Source: Chloroflexota bacterium
GTDB lineage: Bacteria; Chloroflexota; Anaerolineae; Anaerolineales; E44-bin32
Reading direction: 5' to 3'
Length of the DNA: 34,333 nucleotides
Assembly: GCA_022561385.1 (NCBI GenBank)
Contig: JADFRG010000031.1
Location: 1 to 34,333, forward strand
The translations under genes and the position numbers were made by a program. Below the pieces are notes generated by a model. That model saw only the letters and a list, made by a program, of their open reading frames with translations, did no database searches and was not told the DNA's origin. Below are positions 21,698-29,596 of the stretch, piece after piece (position 1 is the stretch's first letter; every line of letters starts with the position of its first letter).

Positions 21698-22446
21698 CTC
21701 CCATCCTTACGGCCACCGATCTTTCGCTGGTGTATCCCAACGGGAATGGCGGCCTGCAGGCTCTAGATCGCGTGACGTTTTCCGCTCAGCGGAATGAGTT
21801 CTTGTGTGTGATAGGTGCTTCGGGCAGCGGAAAGACCACCCTGTTGAGATTGCTGGGCGGATTGCTGAACCCAACCGAGGGTGAAGTGCAGTTCGAGGGA
21901 GAACGTATGATAGGGCCGCGACGGCGGATCGGCTTCGTGTTCCAAGCAGCCAACTTGATGCCGTGGCGATCCGCCCTCGAGAACGTTAAGCTTCCCCTTG
22001 AGCTCCAGGGAACGAATTCGGGAGCGAATTCACGTCGGGCGGCAGAATTGCTCAAACTGGTGGGGCTGGTCGACTTCGAGAATACTCTGCCGAGAGATCT
22101 TTCGGGCGGCATGGCGCAACGGGTGGCGATCGCACGCGCGCTGGTCCACGAGCCGGATCTGCTCCTGCTTGATGAGCCCTTTGGATCGTTGGACGCCCTG
22201 ACCCGCGAGCGTATGATTTTCGAGCTGTTGAGGATTTGGCAAATGCGCAAGGTCACGATCCTCATGGTGACCCACTCCATTTGGGAGGCGGTGCTGATGG
22301 CGGATCGGGTGCTCGTGTTGAGTCAGCGACCGGGCTCGATCCGGCTCGATCTCGAGATGCCGCTAAGCAGGCCTCGTAGCCTGGATATGATGCACACGCC
22401 CGAATTCGGCAAGCTGGTCGATCAAGTGCGATCGGCGATTGAGTAA
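21694..22446 (+). CDS. ABC transporter ATP-binding subunit of the riboflavin uptake system
   Basis: The 250-residue nucleotide-binding subunit is of the nitrate/sulfonate/taurine class. It has Walker A GASGSGKTT (41-49), Q-loop Gln84 (FVFQAANLMPW), signature LSGGMAQRVAIARAL (136-150), Walker B LLLLDEPFGSLD (156-167) and a switch His in VTHSIWEA. All catalytic elements are intact, so it should power the transporter. Its ATG overlaps the binding-protein stop. In some Chloroflexi this subunit is not given a fixed rib symbol, so I leave the symbol blank. A strong terminator follows 20 bases after the stop and closes the operon. Confidence 0.9.
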   Translation: MTPILTATDLSLVYPNGNGGLQALDRVTFSAQRNEFLCVIGASGSGKTTLLRLLGGLLNPTEGEVQFEGERMIGPRRRIGFVFQAANLMPWRSALENVKLPLELQGTNSGANSRRAAELLKLVGLVDFENTLPRDLSGGMAQRVAIARALVHEPDLLLLDEPFGSLDALTRERMIFELLRIWQMRKVTILMVTHSIWEAVLMADRVLVLSQRPGSIRLDLEMPLSRPRSLDMMHTPEFGKLVDQVRSAIE

Positions 22447-22466
22447 GGCGATCGTTTAGATTGAAA

Positions 22467-22500
22467 AGAGGGCTGCCTTTATTGGCAGCCCTCTGCTTTT
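22467..22500. terminator. Bidirectional rho-independent terminator
   Basis: AGAGGGCTGCC (22467-22477) pairs with GGCAGCCCTCT (22484-22494) around TTTATT. CTTTT follows on the plus side, and a matching TTGAAAAG flank gives a T-rich end on the minus side. It separates the ABC operon from the convergent DUF4349 gene. Confidence 0.9.
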
Positions 22501-22535
22501 CAACTTCGAAAAGGGAACGTAATTCTGGCGCGGAT

Positions 22536-23456
22536 CTAGTCTTCGCCGGCCTTGGCGGCCGCACGCCGACGACGAAGGGTGCGAGCGGCAAAGAACAGCG
22601 GCACTCCCAGGATCAGCGAAACCGGTACGATGCAGATGACGGACCAGATCGCGGCCTCGCCCAGGAAGCGAAGCGCCCGGATCAGTGCTGTGAAAGCCTC
22701 CTTCACCGTGCCCTCCGGTCGCCAGCCCCCGATCTCCAGCGGCTGGGCCGCCACATCCGGTATCAATTCGACTGTAATCGCCGACAACCGTGCCGATTCC
22801 GAGATGTACTGGATCCTACCCTTGATGACTTCGATCTCCTCGCTTACCTGCCGCAGGTTCTCGAATACTCGGAGCACGTCTTCTGTCTCTTGCGCAGAAG
22901 ACATGATCTCAAGCAGCTGTTCCTCTGCCGCCACCAGGTTTCGCAGCCTGGACTCTAGATCCGTGAATTCCTGGGTCACATCCTGTCCGGAAATGTTCTC
23001 GCTTTGAATCTCGGTGGCTCCGGCTCGGATAGCCTCTAACGCCTCGTCCAGGCGTTCCGCAGGGACGCGGATGGTAATGGAAGCTCGATCGGCTGAGACG
23101 TTGGCTTCAGAGAAAAAGGTTTGGAAGACGTTTGAACTAACAACGAAGCCGCCCATTCTGCTGGCCAGATTGGCAATTTCCTGCACCGAGGCGGAGGGCT
23201 CGGGCACCACGATGGATAGGTTGGCGCTGCGAATTACGACCCGATCCGCGGGAGCCACATCGCCTGCGAAGCCGCCGACTCTGTCGCGCGCCAGGCTTGA
23301 CTGGGTCAGGGCCTGGTCCTCCGCGAATGCGACTGGCGCACCCCCTTCGAGTGCAGGCTCGAGGAAGACTTCTTGCGGTGCGGAGGCGGCCGAGGCGCAG
23401 GCCGATAATCCGAGCGAGATCAGAAACAACGGGAGGTACATAATTGGATTTTTCAT
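22536..23456 (-). CDS. DUF4349-domain lipoprotein
   Basis: The protein has 306 residues. The start is supported by AAGGAGC before ATG 23456. A lipoprotein signal ends at LSAC (Cys20). The DUF4349 domain follows: a strand region beginning at about residue 72, then MGGFVVSSNVF, ITIRVPAERLDEALEAI and ISGQDVTQEFTDLESRLRNL leading into a long coiled-coil helix (about 165-215). A C-terminal membrane helix at about 262-290 is followed by a basic tail. The protein is thus anchored at both ends, with the coiled coil outside. DUF4349 proteins are widespread and uncharacterised. The gene lies 105 bases after the membrane phosphatase-superfamily gene on the same strand and may be co-transcribed. Confidence 0.85.
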   Translation of the reverse strand: MKNPIMYLPLFLISLGLSACASAASAPQEVFLEPALEGGAPVAFAEDQALTQSSLARDRVGGFAGDVAPADRVVIRSANLSIVVPEPSASVQEIANLASRMGGFVVSSNVFQTFFSEANVSADRASITIRVPAERLDEALEAIRAGATEIQSENISGQDVTQEFTDLESRLRNLVAAEEQLLEIMSSAQETEDVLRVFENLRQVSEEIEVIKGRIQYISESARLSAITVELIPDVAAQPLEIGGWRPEGTVKEAFTALIRALRFLGEAAIWSVICIVPVSLILGVPLFFAARTLRRRRAAAKAGED

Positions 23457-23561
23457 GGTTTGCTCCTTGCTCCTTCAGTTGTCCGATTCAAAGACGATTT
23501 CCGCGCCGCGACGGTTCCCTTCCAATAAAGATGAATCGCGAGCCGCCACGCATAGATCCTC

Positions 23562-25142
23562 TCAGTCAGGACACTCGTACGAAATTTCTACCATGTCCGT
23601 CGGATCGCTTTCGGCAGAGTAGTAGCTGGCATCATCAAGCGGAGCTAGATCTGACCCAAATACGGAGTTGAATATCAGCCGAAAGGAATTTACCGGTGTA
23701 ATGGTGGGATAGATCTCTTCCACCGCGTCCGGATAGAAATATGCGTTCAGGATCCGAAAGCTATCTTCAACTGATCCCAGTCTTGGGCCGTGATCTGCTT
23801 GGACGACGATTACCGGCGGAGTGCCGGTGTTAGAGAGCAAGACACCAAGAATTTCCTCCAGCCGAGTGTCGACGTACCTGGCCTGATCTGCGTAGGCCTG
23901 CCGGTATCCGTCAGTGAATTCCCCATCGATTAGGGGCGGGGAGCTGACTGCCTCTCCATTGGGGCCAAAGACAAATGGCCCATGCGGGGCGACGATATGT
24001 GCGAAGACGAATTTTGGTCCGCGATAAGACGCCAAGTTTTCGAGTGTGTCCAGCGTGAAGAGGATGTGATTGCGATGGTATTCGGCCGCCCCGTCCAGTG
24101 CGGGCGCATCGACGGTTGAGACGGATTGCAGCGCATCCAGGACAAAGGCCGCAAAGGTCGTGCGTAGGAAGATCTCTTCAAATCCAGTGAGCCTGCGCAA
24201 CTCATCTCTACGGTTCGACGTGGGAGCCAGGTAGATGTCAGCGTTGTCCATGGTGGTGGCCGGAAAACCGGTTTCGAACGCAATCGTTTCGTAGCCCATG
24301 CCCTCAAGATATTCGCGCACCCGACCATTGCGTATGAGTGAAGATAGCCAAAATGAGTCTTCAGCCGAATCTGGCTGGAGATCGTTCAGGTAGTCGAAGT
24401 TCAGCGATGAGGCTAGAGACAGGATCGTGCTGTTGTAGTTGCTGCGACTGCACTTCGCAACAACGAAACCCATTTGTTCTAAGCCTGATATGAATTCGCT
24501 GTTGTCGTACTCATAGCTCTGGAACAGCAAATCTTGGCGGCCGTATCCGTCCAGAATGATGTAGTAAATGTCGGGAAGTGCTCCGCTTGTTCGCCCGATT
24601 GGCTGTTCAAGCTGAGGCGAGCTGGCGACTGCAGCCTGACGCTGTTGACCTGCCTGCGCAGACTGCACTTCAAAGTAGGCGATCTGTACAAGTGGGATCG
24701 CAAGGCCAAGTCCGAACAACAACGACAGTGGAGTTGCCCACAAGGTCGGCCGCTTCAGGCGAAGAATGCCAAGGCCACCGGCGAGCAATAGTAGGAGCCA
24801 AATTGGGAACACCACCCTGTGCCGGCCAAAAGCTAGGCCCAGGAAAGCTTCGCCCTTGATCAGATCGTAGGCATGGCCGTAGGCGAAGATCAACATTAGG
24901 GACCATGTAGTTAGGAGCGCGGTCCGCTCGCGGTCTCTGAGAGCAACGGCCAGTAGCAGGTAAAATCCGGCCGCCAGGGCAAGCGAGACGACCAGCGGGC
25001 GCAAAACCGAGTCCAGCCGGACCTGCCCCGAATTGGCGGATAACAGCGAGACCGCTGGATATGCGGCCGCAAGAAATGGGTAAATCCTGACCCTGGGCCT
25101 GTGGCTCAATAATTCGGGGATCGAAATTGACAATCCTACCAA
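23562..25142 (-). CDS. Membrane sulfatase-like (alkaline phosphatase superfamily) protein
   Basis: The protein has 526 residues from TTG 25142. The N-terminal third contains about five membrane helices (to about residue 160). An extracellular alkaline-phosphatase/sulfatase-fold domain runs from about 190, opening with DIYYIILDGYGRQDLL, which supplies the first metal-binding Asp. SNYNSTILSLASSLN contains the Thr/Ser nucleophile candidate, HIVAPHGPF supplies a His, and VVQADHGPR the last metal-binding Asp-His pair. Architecture and motifs resemble LTA-synthase and phosphoethanolamine-transferase-like enzymes that modify surface glycans or lipids. The start overlaps the stop of the metallophosphoesterase gene, so the two are translationally coupled. 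The substrate is unknown. Confidence 0.82.
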   Translation of the reverse strand: MVGLSISIPELLSHRPRVRIYPFLAAAYPAVSLLSANSGQVRLDSVLRPLVVSLALAAGFYLLLAVALRDRERTALLTTWSLMLIFAYGHAYDLIKGEAFLGLAFGRHRVVFPIWLLLLLAGGLGILRLKRPTLWATPLSLLFGLGLAIPLVQIAYFEVQSAQAGQQRQAAVASSPQLEQPIGRTSGALPDIYYIILDGYGRQDLLFQSYEYDNSEFISGLEQMGFVVAKCSRSNYNSTILSLASSLNFDYLNDLQPDSAEDSFWLSSLIRNGRVREYLEGMGYETIAFETGFPATTMDNADIYLAPTSNRRDELRRLTGFEEIFLRTTFAAFVLDALQSVSTVDAPALDGAAEYHRNHILFTLDTLENLASYRGPKFVFAHIVAPHGPFVFGPNGEAVSSPPLIDGEFTDGYRQAYADQARYVDTRLEEILGVLLSNTGTPPVIVVQADHGPRLGSVEDSFRILNAYFYPDAVEEIYPTITPVNSFRLIFNSVFGSDLAPLDDASYYSAESDPTDMVEISYECPD

Positions 25143-25876
25143 CCGGCAACGAGCCGAAGCGCCTGGCGCTCAGGGAGCCCGGCTTTCAGCATTCGCAGCT
25201 GAACTTCGCTGATTTCGTAGGCGGCCCTTCGGCCCTCCCAGGTTTTTGTTTTCAAATCCAGGATCGCATACGCGGCACGTGGATCCATGTCGCGAGGTTG
25301 GCCCACTGAGCCGGGGTTGAGGATCATACGTGGTGAAAGCGGGCTGGGTTGATTCCAGGCCACCGATTTTGAAATTGCCAGCGCGTCGTCAGAACTTCGT
25401 TGAAATATCAATGGCAGGTGTGAGTGGCCCACGAGGCAGTAATCGGTTTCGAACTCCCCAAAATTAGCGTCTGCGGTCCGCGGATCGAGGATGTATTCCC
25501 ATACCGGCTGGCGCGGGCTCCCATGCGCCAGGGTGAAGTTGTCGACGCTCGTCTCGCTTGGCAGGTTTTTCAGGAACGAGGTGCTGCTCTCGCTCAGCAC
25601 GTCCTGGGTCCAAGCCGCGGCCGCGCGTGCGTCGTGGTTGAAACGGGTGAGTTGCGTCATACCGAGGGCTGCCTGATCGTGATTGCCGATGAGGCACACA
25701 AGTCCTGGAAGCGTCTGAATGAGTTCGACACACTCGTTTGGATCCGGACCGTAACCGACTGTGTCGCCGAGGCACCAGACCGCCTCATAGGCCGGCGTCC
25801 GGCTCCCGGCGTCCTCAAGTACCGACTTGAGGGCGGTGAGATTGGCGTGGATGTCGGACAGAATGAGAACGCGCAC
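25136..25876 (-). CDS. Calcineurin-like metallophosphoesterase (YfcE-type)
   Basis: I place the start at GTG 25876, giving 246 residues. The frame extends to 25966, but those 30 residues lack coding character and the promoter predicts a transcript start beside 25876. The metal-binding motifs are complete: LILSDIHANL (D-x-H), LGDTVGYGPDPN (GD), IGNHDQA (GNHD), LAHGSP and VGHSHLP (GH-x-H). Enzymes of this family are two-metal phosphodiesterases or phosphatases with varied nucleotide or sugar-phosphate substrates; the exact one cannot be read. Transcription is divergent from tsaE with a predicted leaderless start. The stop overlaps the next membrane protein's start codon region. Confidence 0.88.
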   Translation of the reverse strand: MRVLILSDIHANLTALKSVLEDAGSRTPAYEAVWCLGDTVGYGPDPNECVELIQTLPGLVCLIGNHDQAALGMTQLTRFNHDARAAAAWTQDVLSESSTSFLKNLPSETSVDNFTLAHGSPRQPVWEYILDPRTADANFGEFETDYCLVGHSHLPLIFQRSSDDALAISKSVAWNQPSPLSPRMILNPGSVGQPRDMDPRAAYAILDLKTKTWEGRRAAYEISEVQLRMLKAGLPERQALRLVAGW

Positions 25877-25883
25877 ACCGTGA

Positions 25884-25912
25884 ATTTTAGTATGGAGACC
25901 ACCCAATGGGAA
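25884..25912 (-). promoter_or_regulatory. Leftward leaderless promoter of the metallophosphoesterase operon
   Basis: TTCCCA (25912-25907), a 17-base spacer, then TAAAAT (25889-25884) on the minus strand. The expected start is about 25877, one base before the GTG. Its -35 hexamer occupies the same bases as the rightward tsaE promoter's -35 position. Confidence 0.55.
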
Positions 25913-25929
25913 GTGGGATGTAGGGGGTG

Positions 25930-25935
25930 TATAAT
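25930..25935 (+). promoter_or_regulatory. -10 box of the tsaE operon
   Basis: TGTATAAT, a perfect -10 with an upstream TG, ends 12 bases before the ATG at 25948. The hexamer 17 bases upstream (TGGGAA, 25907-25912) is poor and is shared with the divergent promoter. No ribosome-binding site precedes the ATG. Confidence 0.6.
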
Positions 25936-25947
25936 GCGGCCCGCCCC

Positions 25948-26445
25948 ATGCCCATCCTTGACGCACGGAGCCTAGAGTTCCTCAGTCACAGTCCAGAACA
26001 GACGGAGCGGCTGGGAGTTCGCTTAGGGGAATTAGCACAGCCGGGGGACCTGTTTTGTTTGGCTGGCGACCTGGGGGCGGGCAAAACCACCTTCGCTAAA
26101 GGAATTGCACGCGGTTGGGGAGCCCTGGACCGCGTGACCAGTCCCAGTTTCGTCCTAGTTAATGAATATCGCCGGGCAGACTCTAACCGTCTGTACCATT
26201 TCGACGCGTTCCGCCTGGCAACCACTCAAGAAGCTGCGGCGTTGGGATTGGGTGAGATGTTCAACGGTCATGGCCCGACCATGATCGAGTGGCCAGAGCG
26301 AGTACTCGAGCTGATCCCCGAAGACCGTTTATGGATCAGCCTGGAATGGGTGGATGAAATGCGCAGAAATCTTCGTTTCGAAGCCAGGGGATTGCACTAC
26401 GAGCGCTTGCTTCGCAAATTTAGCAAGATCGCATTCGGCGCATAG
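25948..26445 (+). CDS. tsaE: tRNA threonylcarbamoyladenosine biosynthesis ATPase TsaE
   Basis: From ATG 25948 the protein has 165 residues; an upstream GTG at 25927 is less likely because the -10 box lies inside that extension. The P-loop AGDLGAGKTTF (39-49) is the strongest feature, followed by TSPSFVLVNEY (switch region), YHFDAFRL and MIEWPERV near residue 110, all typical of TsaE/YjeE. TsaE is a small ATPase that resets the TsaB-TsaD complex during synthesis of t6A37 on tRNA. tsaB follows after 2 bases, in a compact operon with rimI and a uracil-DNA glycosylase. The last 25 residues are basic. Confidence 0.93.
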   Translation: MPILDARSLEFLSHSPEQTERLGVRLGELAQPGDLFCLAGDLGAGKTTFAKGIARGWGALDRVTSPSFVLVNEYRRADSNRLYHFDAFRLATTQEAAALGLGEMFNGHGPTMIEWPERVLELIPEDRLWISLEWVDEMRRNLRFEARGLHYERLLRKFSKIAFGA

Positions 26446-26447
26446 GC

Positions 26448-27101
26448 ATGTTACTAGCGATCGACACCGCCACCAATATGTTGGGCCTGGCCTTGTTCGA
26501 CGGCGCAGAAATTCTCACTGAGAGCGTGTGGTACAGCGACCGGCACCACACTACAGAGCTTGCTCCAGAAGTAGCGCTTTCGTTTCGGAGAGCAGGAGCG
26601 AGTCAGGCCGAACTCACCGCCATCGCAGTTGCTCAAGGGCCGGGTTCCTACACCGGGCTCCGAATTGGGATGGCGCTCGCCAAAGGACTCAGCCTCGCGC
26701 ACAACCTCCCCATAGTCGGTGTGCCCACCCTCGATATTCTGGCCGCCTCCCAGCCCCAGAGGGAAGAACCCATGCTGGCCATATTGAAGGCAGGACGTCG
26801 GCGTGTAGCGGCCGTGTGGTACAAATGGACGCGGACCGGATGGACTGCTCGGAAGGGCTCAAAGACGCTCCCGTGGGAGGAGTTAGCCGGTGAGCTCAAG
26901 CAGACCACCTACATCTGCGGAGAGCTCGACGCAGAGGCCAGGGAAGCGCTGAAGAGCGAGGCCTTGGCGGTTCTGGCTCCAGCCTATATGTGCGTCCGCA
27001 GGCCCAGTGTTCTGGCAGAATTGGCTTGGAAGATCGCACGCAAGGGAAAGGCTGGGGATCCCTCTAAATTGGCACCCATATATCTCGAACCCATCACATG
27101 A
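26448..27101 (+). CDS. tsaB: tRNA threonylcarbamoyladenosine biosynthesis protein TsaB
   Basis: The 217-residue protein has the ASKHA-fold opening LLAIDTATNMLGLALFDG and the TsaB signature AVAQGPGSYTGLRIGMALAKGL (about 62-83). TsaB is an inactive relative and partner of TsaD, and it scaffolds the complex with TsaE that transfers the threonylcarbamoyl group to A37 of tRNA. Several family members end with YLEP-type motifs, as here (IYLEPIT). The gene begins 2 bases after tsaE, and its stop overlaps the rimI start (ATGA). tsaD must lie elsewhere in the genome. Confidence 0.93.
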   Translation: MLLAIDTATNMLGLALFDGAEILTESVWYSDRHHTTELAPEVALSFRRAGASQAELTAIAVAQGPGSYTGLRIGMALAKGLSLAHNLPIVGVPTLDILAASQPQREEPMLAILKAGRRRVAAVWYKWTRTGWTARKGSKTLPWEELAGELKQTTYICGELDAEAREALKSEALAVLAPAYMCVRRPSVLAELAWKIARKGKAGDPSKLAPIYLEPIT

Positions 27102-27589
27102 TCGCGATTCAGCCTCACTACCTCATTCAGGAAATGGCTTCAGAGGATATCTCGGCCGTGCTCGAGATCGATCAGGTTTCGTTTTCGAATCCTTGGCCGG
27201 AACGAAGCTACCGGTACGAGCTGGCGGAAAATCCGGCCGCGCAACTGTTCGTCGCAAAATTGGATGATGGCGCTCTGATCGCCTATTTAGGCTACTGGCT
27301 GATCGGCGACGAGGTGCATATCAGCACTTTTGCGGTGCACCCTGAGTTTCGAAGGCAGGGCATCGGAGAGAACCTGCTTAAGAATGCGCTCGCGGACGCA
27401 GCCAAGCGAGGTGCCCAAGTGGCCACTCTTGAAGTCCGCGCCTCGAACGAGGCCGCCATCAAACTCTACGGTAAGCTGGGATTTAAAGTAGGTGGGAGCC
27501 TGGAAGGGTATTATCACGACAACGACGAAGAAGCGATCCTGATGTCCTTGAACGGCGGTTTGGCTCAGTTTAGCGAGACTTCGCAGTGA
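27098..27589 (+). CDS. rimI: Ribosomal-protein-alanine N-acetyltransferase (RimI-like)
   Basis: The 163-residue GNAT-fold protein has IHTFAV-like strand IHISTFAVHPEFRRQGIGENLL without a break: the acetyl-CoA pyrophosphate loop is RRQGIG (about 87-92). ALEV-type strand VATLEVRASNEAAIKLYGKL and FKVGGSLEGYY complete the RimI pattern. RimI acetylates the N-terminal Ala of ribosomal protein S18, and related enzymes have broader N-terminal or lysine targets. Its position between tsaB and other genes matches the common tsaE-tsaB-rimI cluster. The start overlaps tsaB by 4 bases and the stop overlaps the next gene by 4 bases. Confidence 0.88.
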   Translation: MIAIQPHYLIQEMASEDISAVLEIDQVSFSNPWPERSYRYELAENPAAQLFVAKLDDGALIAYLGYWLIGDEVHISTFAVHPEFRRQGIGENLLKNALADAAKRGAQVATLEVRASNEAAIKLYGKLGFKVGGSLEGYYHDNDEEAILMSLNGGLAQFSETSQ

Positions 27590-28197
27590 GTGTGCCCTTA
27601 GAGCTTGAGGCAATTGCCACCGAGGTTGCCGACTGCACCCAATGCAAATTACATCAATCGCGCAAAATGGCCGTCCCCGGAGAGGGACCGGCAGATGCAG
27701 AGCTCATGTTTATTGGGGAGGGGCCCGGATTCCACGAGAACGAACAAGGGCGACCGTTTGTAGGGGCGGCTGGAAAATTCCTCGAAGAGCTTCTGGAATC
27801 TATCGGGCTGACCCGGGAGCAAGTGTTCATTACGAATATCGTAAAATGCCGACCTCCGGGGAACCGTGATCCGCAACCGGCGGAAATCGAGGCTTGCTCA
27901 GAGTATCTCGAGCGACAGACCGGATCGCTCAATCCGAAAGCTATCGTAACCCTGGGCCGCTTTTCGATGGCCCGGTTCTTTCCGAACGCGCGCATCTCGG
28001 CCATTCATGGTAAGCCGCAAAGAATTGGGAATCGAGTAGTTGTCCCCATGTATCATCCGGCCGCGGCCCTTCACCGACCCTCCCTGCGCGCGACGATCCA
28101 GGCCGATTTTGCCAGGCTCCCCGAACTTATCGGGCGAGAGGCGCGACCGATACGGGCCGAGGATCCACCCACCGTAGAGCAGCTCAGCCTGTTCTAG
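27586..28197 (+). CDS. Type-4 uracil-DNA glycosylase (Fe-S)
   Basis: The start is GTG 27586, overlapping the rimI stop (GTGA). The 203-residue protein has the four Cys ligands of the [4Fe-4S] cluster (Cys17, Cys20, Cys88, Cys104). The catalytic motif A is GEGPGFHENEQGRPFVG (44-60). TNIVKCRPPGNR follows at 83-94, and motif B is HPAAAL (157-162). These define family-4 uracil-DNA glycosylases, which remove uracil from DNA to start base-excision repair and are common in thermophiles and many environmental bacteria. The last 25 residues are a variable tail. It is the last gene of the tsaE operon. Confidence 0.92.
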   Translation: MSVPLELEAIATEVADCTQCKLHQSRKMAVPGEGPADAELMFIGEGPGFHENEQGRPFVGAAGKFLEELLESIGLTREQVFITNIVKCRPPGNRDPQPAEIEACSEYLERQTGSLNPKAIVTLGRFSMARFFPNARISAIHGKPQRIGNRVVVPMYHPAAALHRPSLRATIQADFARLPELIGREARPIRAEDPPTVEQLSLF

Positions 28198-28267
28198 TGC
28201 CGGGCTAGGGGAACGCTGACCCCACTCGCAATCATGTTCGAAATCCCTCATCTGAAAAGGCTCCGCA

Positions 28268-29596
28268 ATGTCACCCGCCAATAAATTGCCGCCCGCGGGT
28301 CGAGAACTGATTGATAAATTCACGTCCAGACAAGCAAAAGTGGGTGTGATCGGCCTTGGATACGTGGGCCTTCCTCTGGCGGTCCTTCTGGCCGAGGCCG
28401 GCTATCGGGTCGTTGGAATCGATACGGATGAGAACAAGGTGGCGGCCGTCAATCGGGGCGAAAGCCACATCCTGGATGTATCGCGCGAGACCCTGGCGCC
28501 CCTGGTCGAGGCCGGTAGTCTGTCCGCTTCGACCTCCTACGATGACCTGGCGGATGTGGACGGCATCAGCATCAGTGTGCCGACTCCTCTGCGTAAGACG
28601 GGCGATCCTGATTTATCACACATCATGAATGCGGCCCGCAAACTTGCGCCCGCACTTCACTCTCCAATGGTGGTGATACTCGAGTCGACGACGTACCCAG
28701 GAACGACCCGCGAGGTGGTGCTGCCCGAGCTGGAGAACTCCGGCCTGACCATCGGGGAAGACCTTTTCCTTGCTTTCTCTCCTGAACGCGTGGACCCCGG
28801 CCGAACGGATTGGACGACCAAAAATACGCCCAAGGTGATCGGCGGCATAACGGAGGCCTGTACAGAAGTGGCTGCCGCCATGTATCAGCAGGCAATAGAG
28901 ACGGTGGTTCAGGTGTCTTCAACTGAAGTGGCAGAGATGACCAAGCTGCTCGAGAACACGTTTCGGGCGGTCAATATCGCCATGGTGAATGAAATGGCGG
29001 TGATGTGCGAAAGGCTGAATCTGGATGTCTGGGAGGTGATCGAGGCGGCGGCCTCGAAACCTTTCGGCTTCATGAAGTTCACTCCCGGCCCCGGCCTGGG
29101 GGGTCACTGCATACCGATAGATCCGCTTTATCTCTCCTGGAAACTCAAAAGTGTCAAATACAACGCGCGCTTTATCGAGCTGGCGAGCGAGATCAATACC
29201 GCAATGCCGCGTTACGTGGTGCAGCGGATCCAGGACGCGATGAACGAACACGGCAAGGCGGTCAGGGGTTCGAAATTCTTGGTGCTCGGAGCGGCCTTCA
29301 AGCCAAACGTTTCCGACACCCGGGAATCGCCGGCCATCGATGTGATCGGCCTTCTTCGGGATAAGGGAGCGGAGGTCAGCTACTACGATCCATACGTCCC
29401 CGCCTTCGAGGAAGACGGTTGGGGCCTGACATCCATAGAGGATCCAATCCCCGCCGCGCAGGAAGCGGACTGTGTGGTGATCGTCACCGACCATGACGGG
29501 GTCGATTACGCGGCCATCCATAAGGTCGCGCAGCTGATTTTCGACACTCGCAACGCATTGAAGGACGGGGGTGGGGAGAAGGTCGTCAAGCTCTGA
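28268..29596 (+). CDS. UDP-sugar 6-dehydrogenase (WbpA/UDP-GlcNAc or UDP-ManNAc type)
   Basis: The 442-residue NAD-dependent enzyme has the Rossmann motif VIGLGYVGLP (27-36), TTYPGTTREVV, FSPERVDPG (170-178), MTKLLENTFRAVNIA with the catalytic Lys226, and the nucleophile Cys281 in GPGLGGHCIPIDP. A UDP-binding C-terminal domain with GAAFKPNVSDTRESPAI completes it. The IDP spacing after the Cys fits the UDP-N-acetyl-hexosamine branch better than UDP-glucose dehydrogenase. It oxidises the sugar C6 to a uronic acid for surface polysaccharide. Its stop shares one base with the start of the epimerase gene (TGATG), starting a polysaccharide operon. Confidence 0.9.
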   Translation: MSPANKLPPAGRELIDKFTSRQAKVGVIGLGYVGLPLAVLLAEAGYRVVGIDTDENKVAAVNRGESHILDVSRETLAPLVEAGSLSASTSYDDLADVDGISISVPTPLRKTGDPDLSHIMNAARKLAPALHSPMVVILESTTYPGTTREVVLPELENSGLTIGEDLFLAFSPERVDPGRTDWTTKNTPKVIGGITEACTEVAAAMYQQAIETVVQVSSTEVAEMTKLLENTFRAVNIAMVNEMAVMCERLNLDVWEVIEAAASKPFGFMKFTPGPGLGGHCIPIDPLYLSWKLKSVKYNARFIELASEINTAMPRYVVQRIQDAMNEHGKAVRGSKFLVLGAAFKPNVSDTRESPAIDVIGLLRDKGAEVSYYDPYVPAFEEDGWGLTSIEDPIPAAQEADCVVIVTDHDGVDYAAIHKVAQLIFDTRNALKDGGGEKVVKL

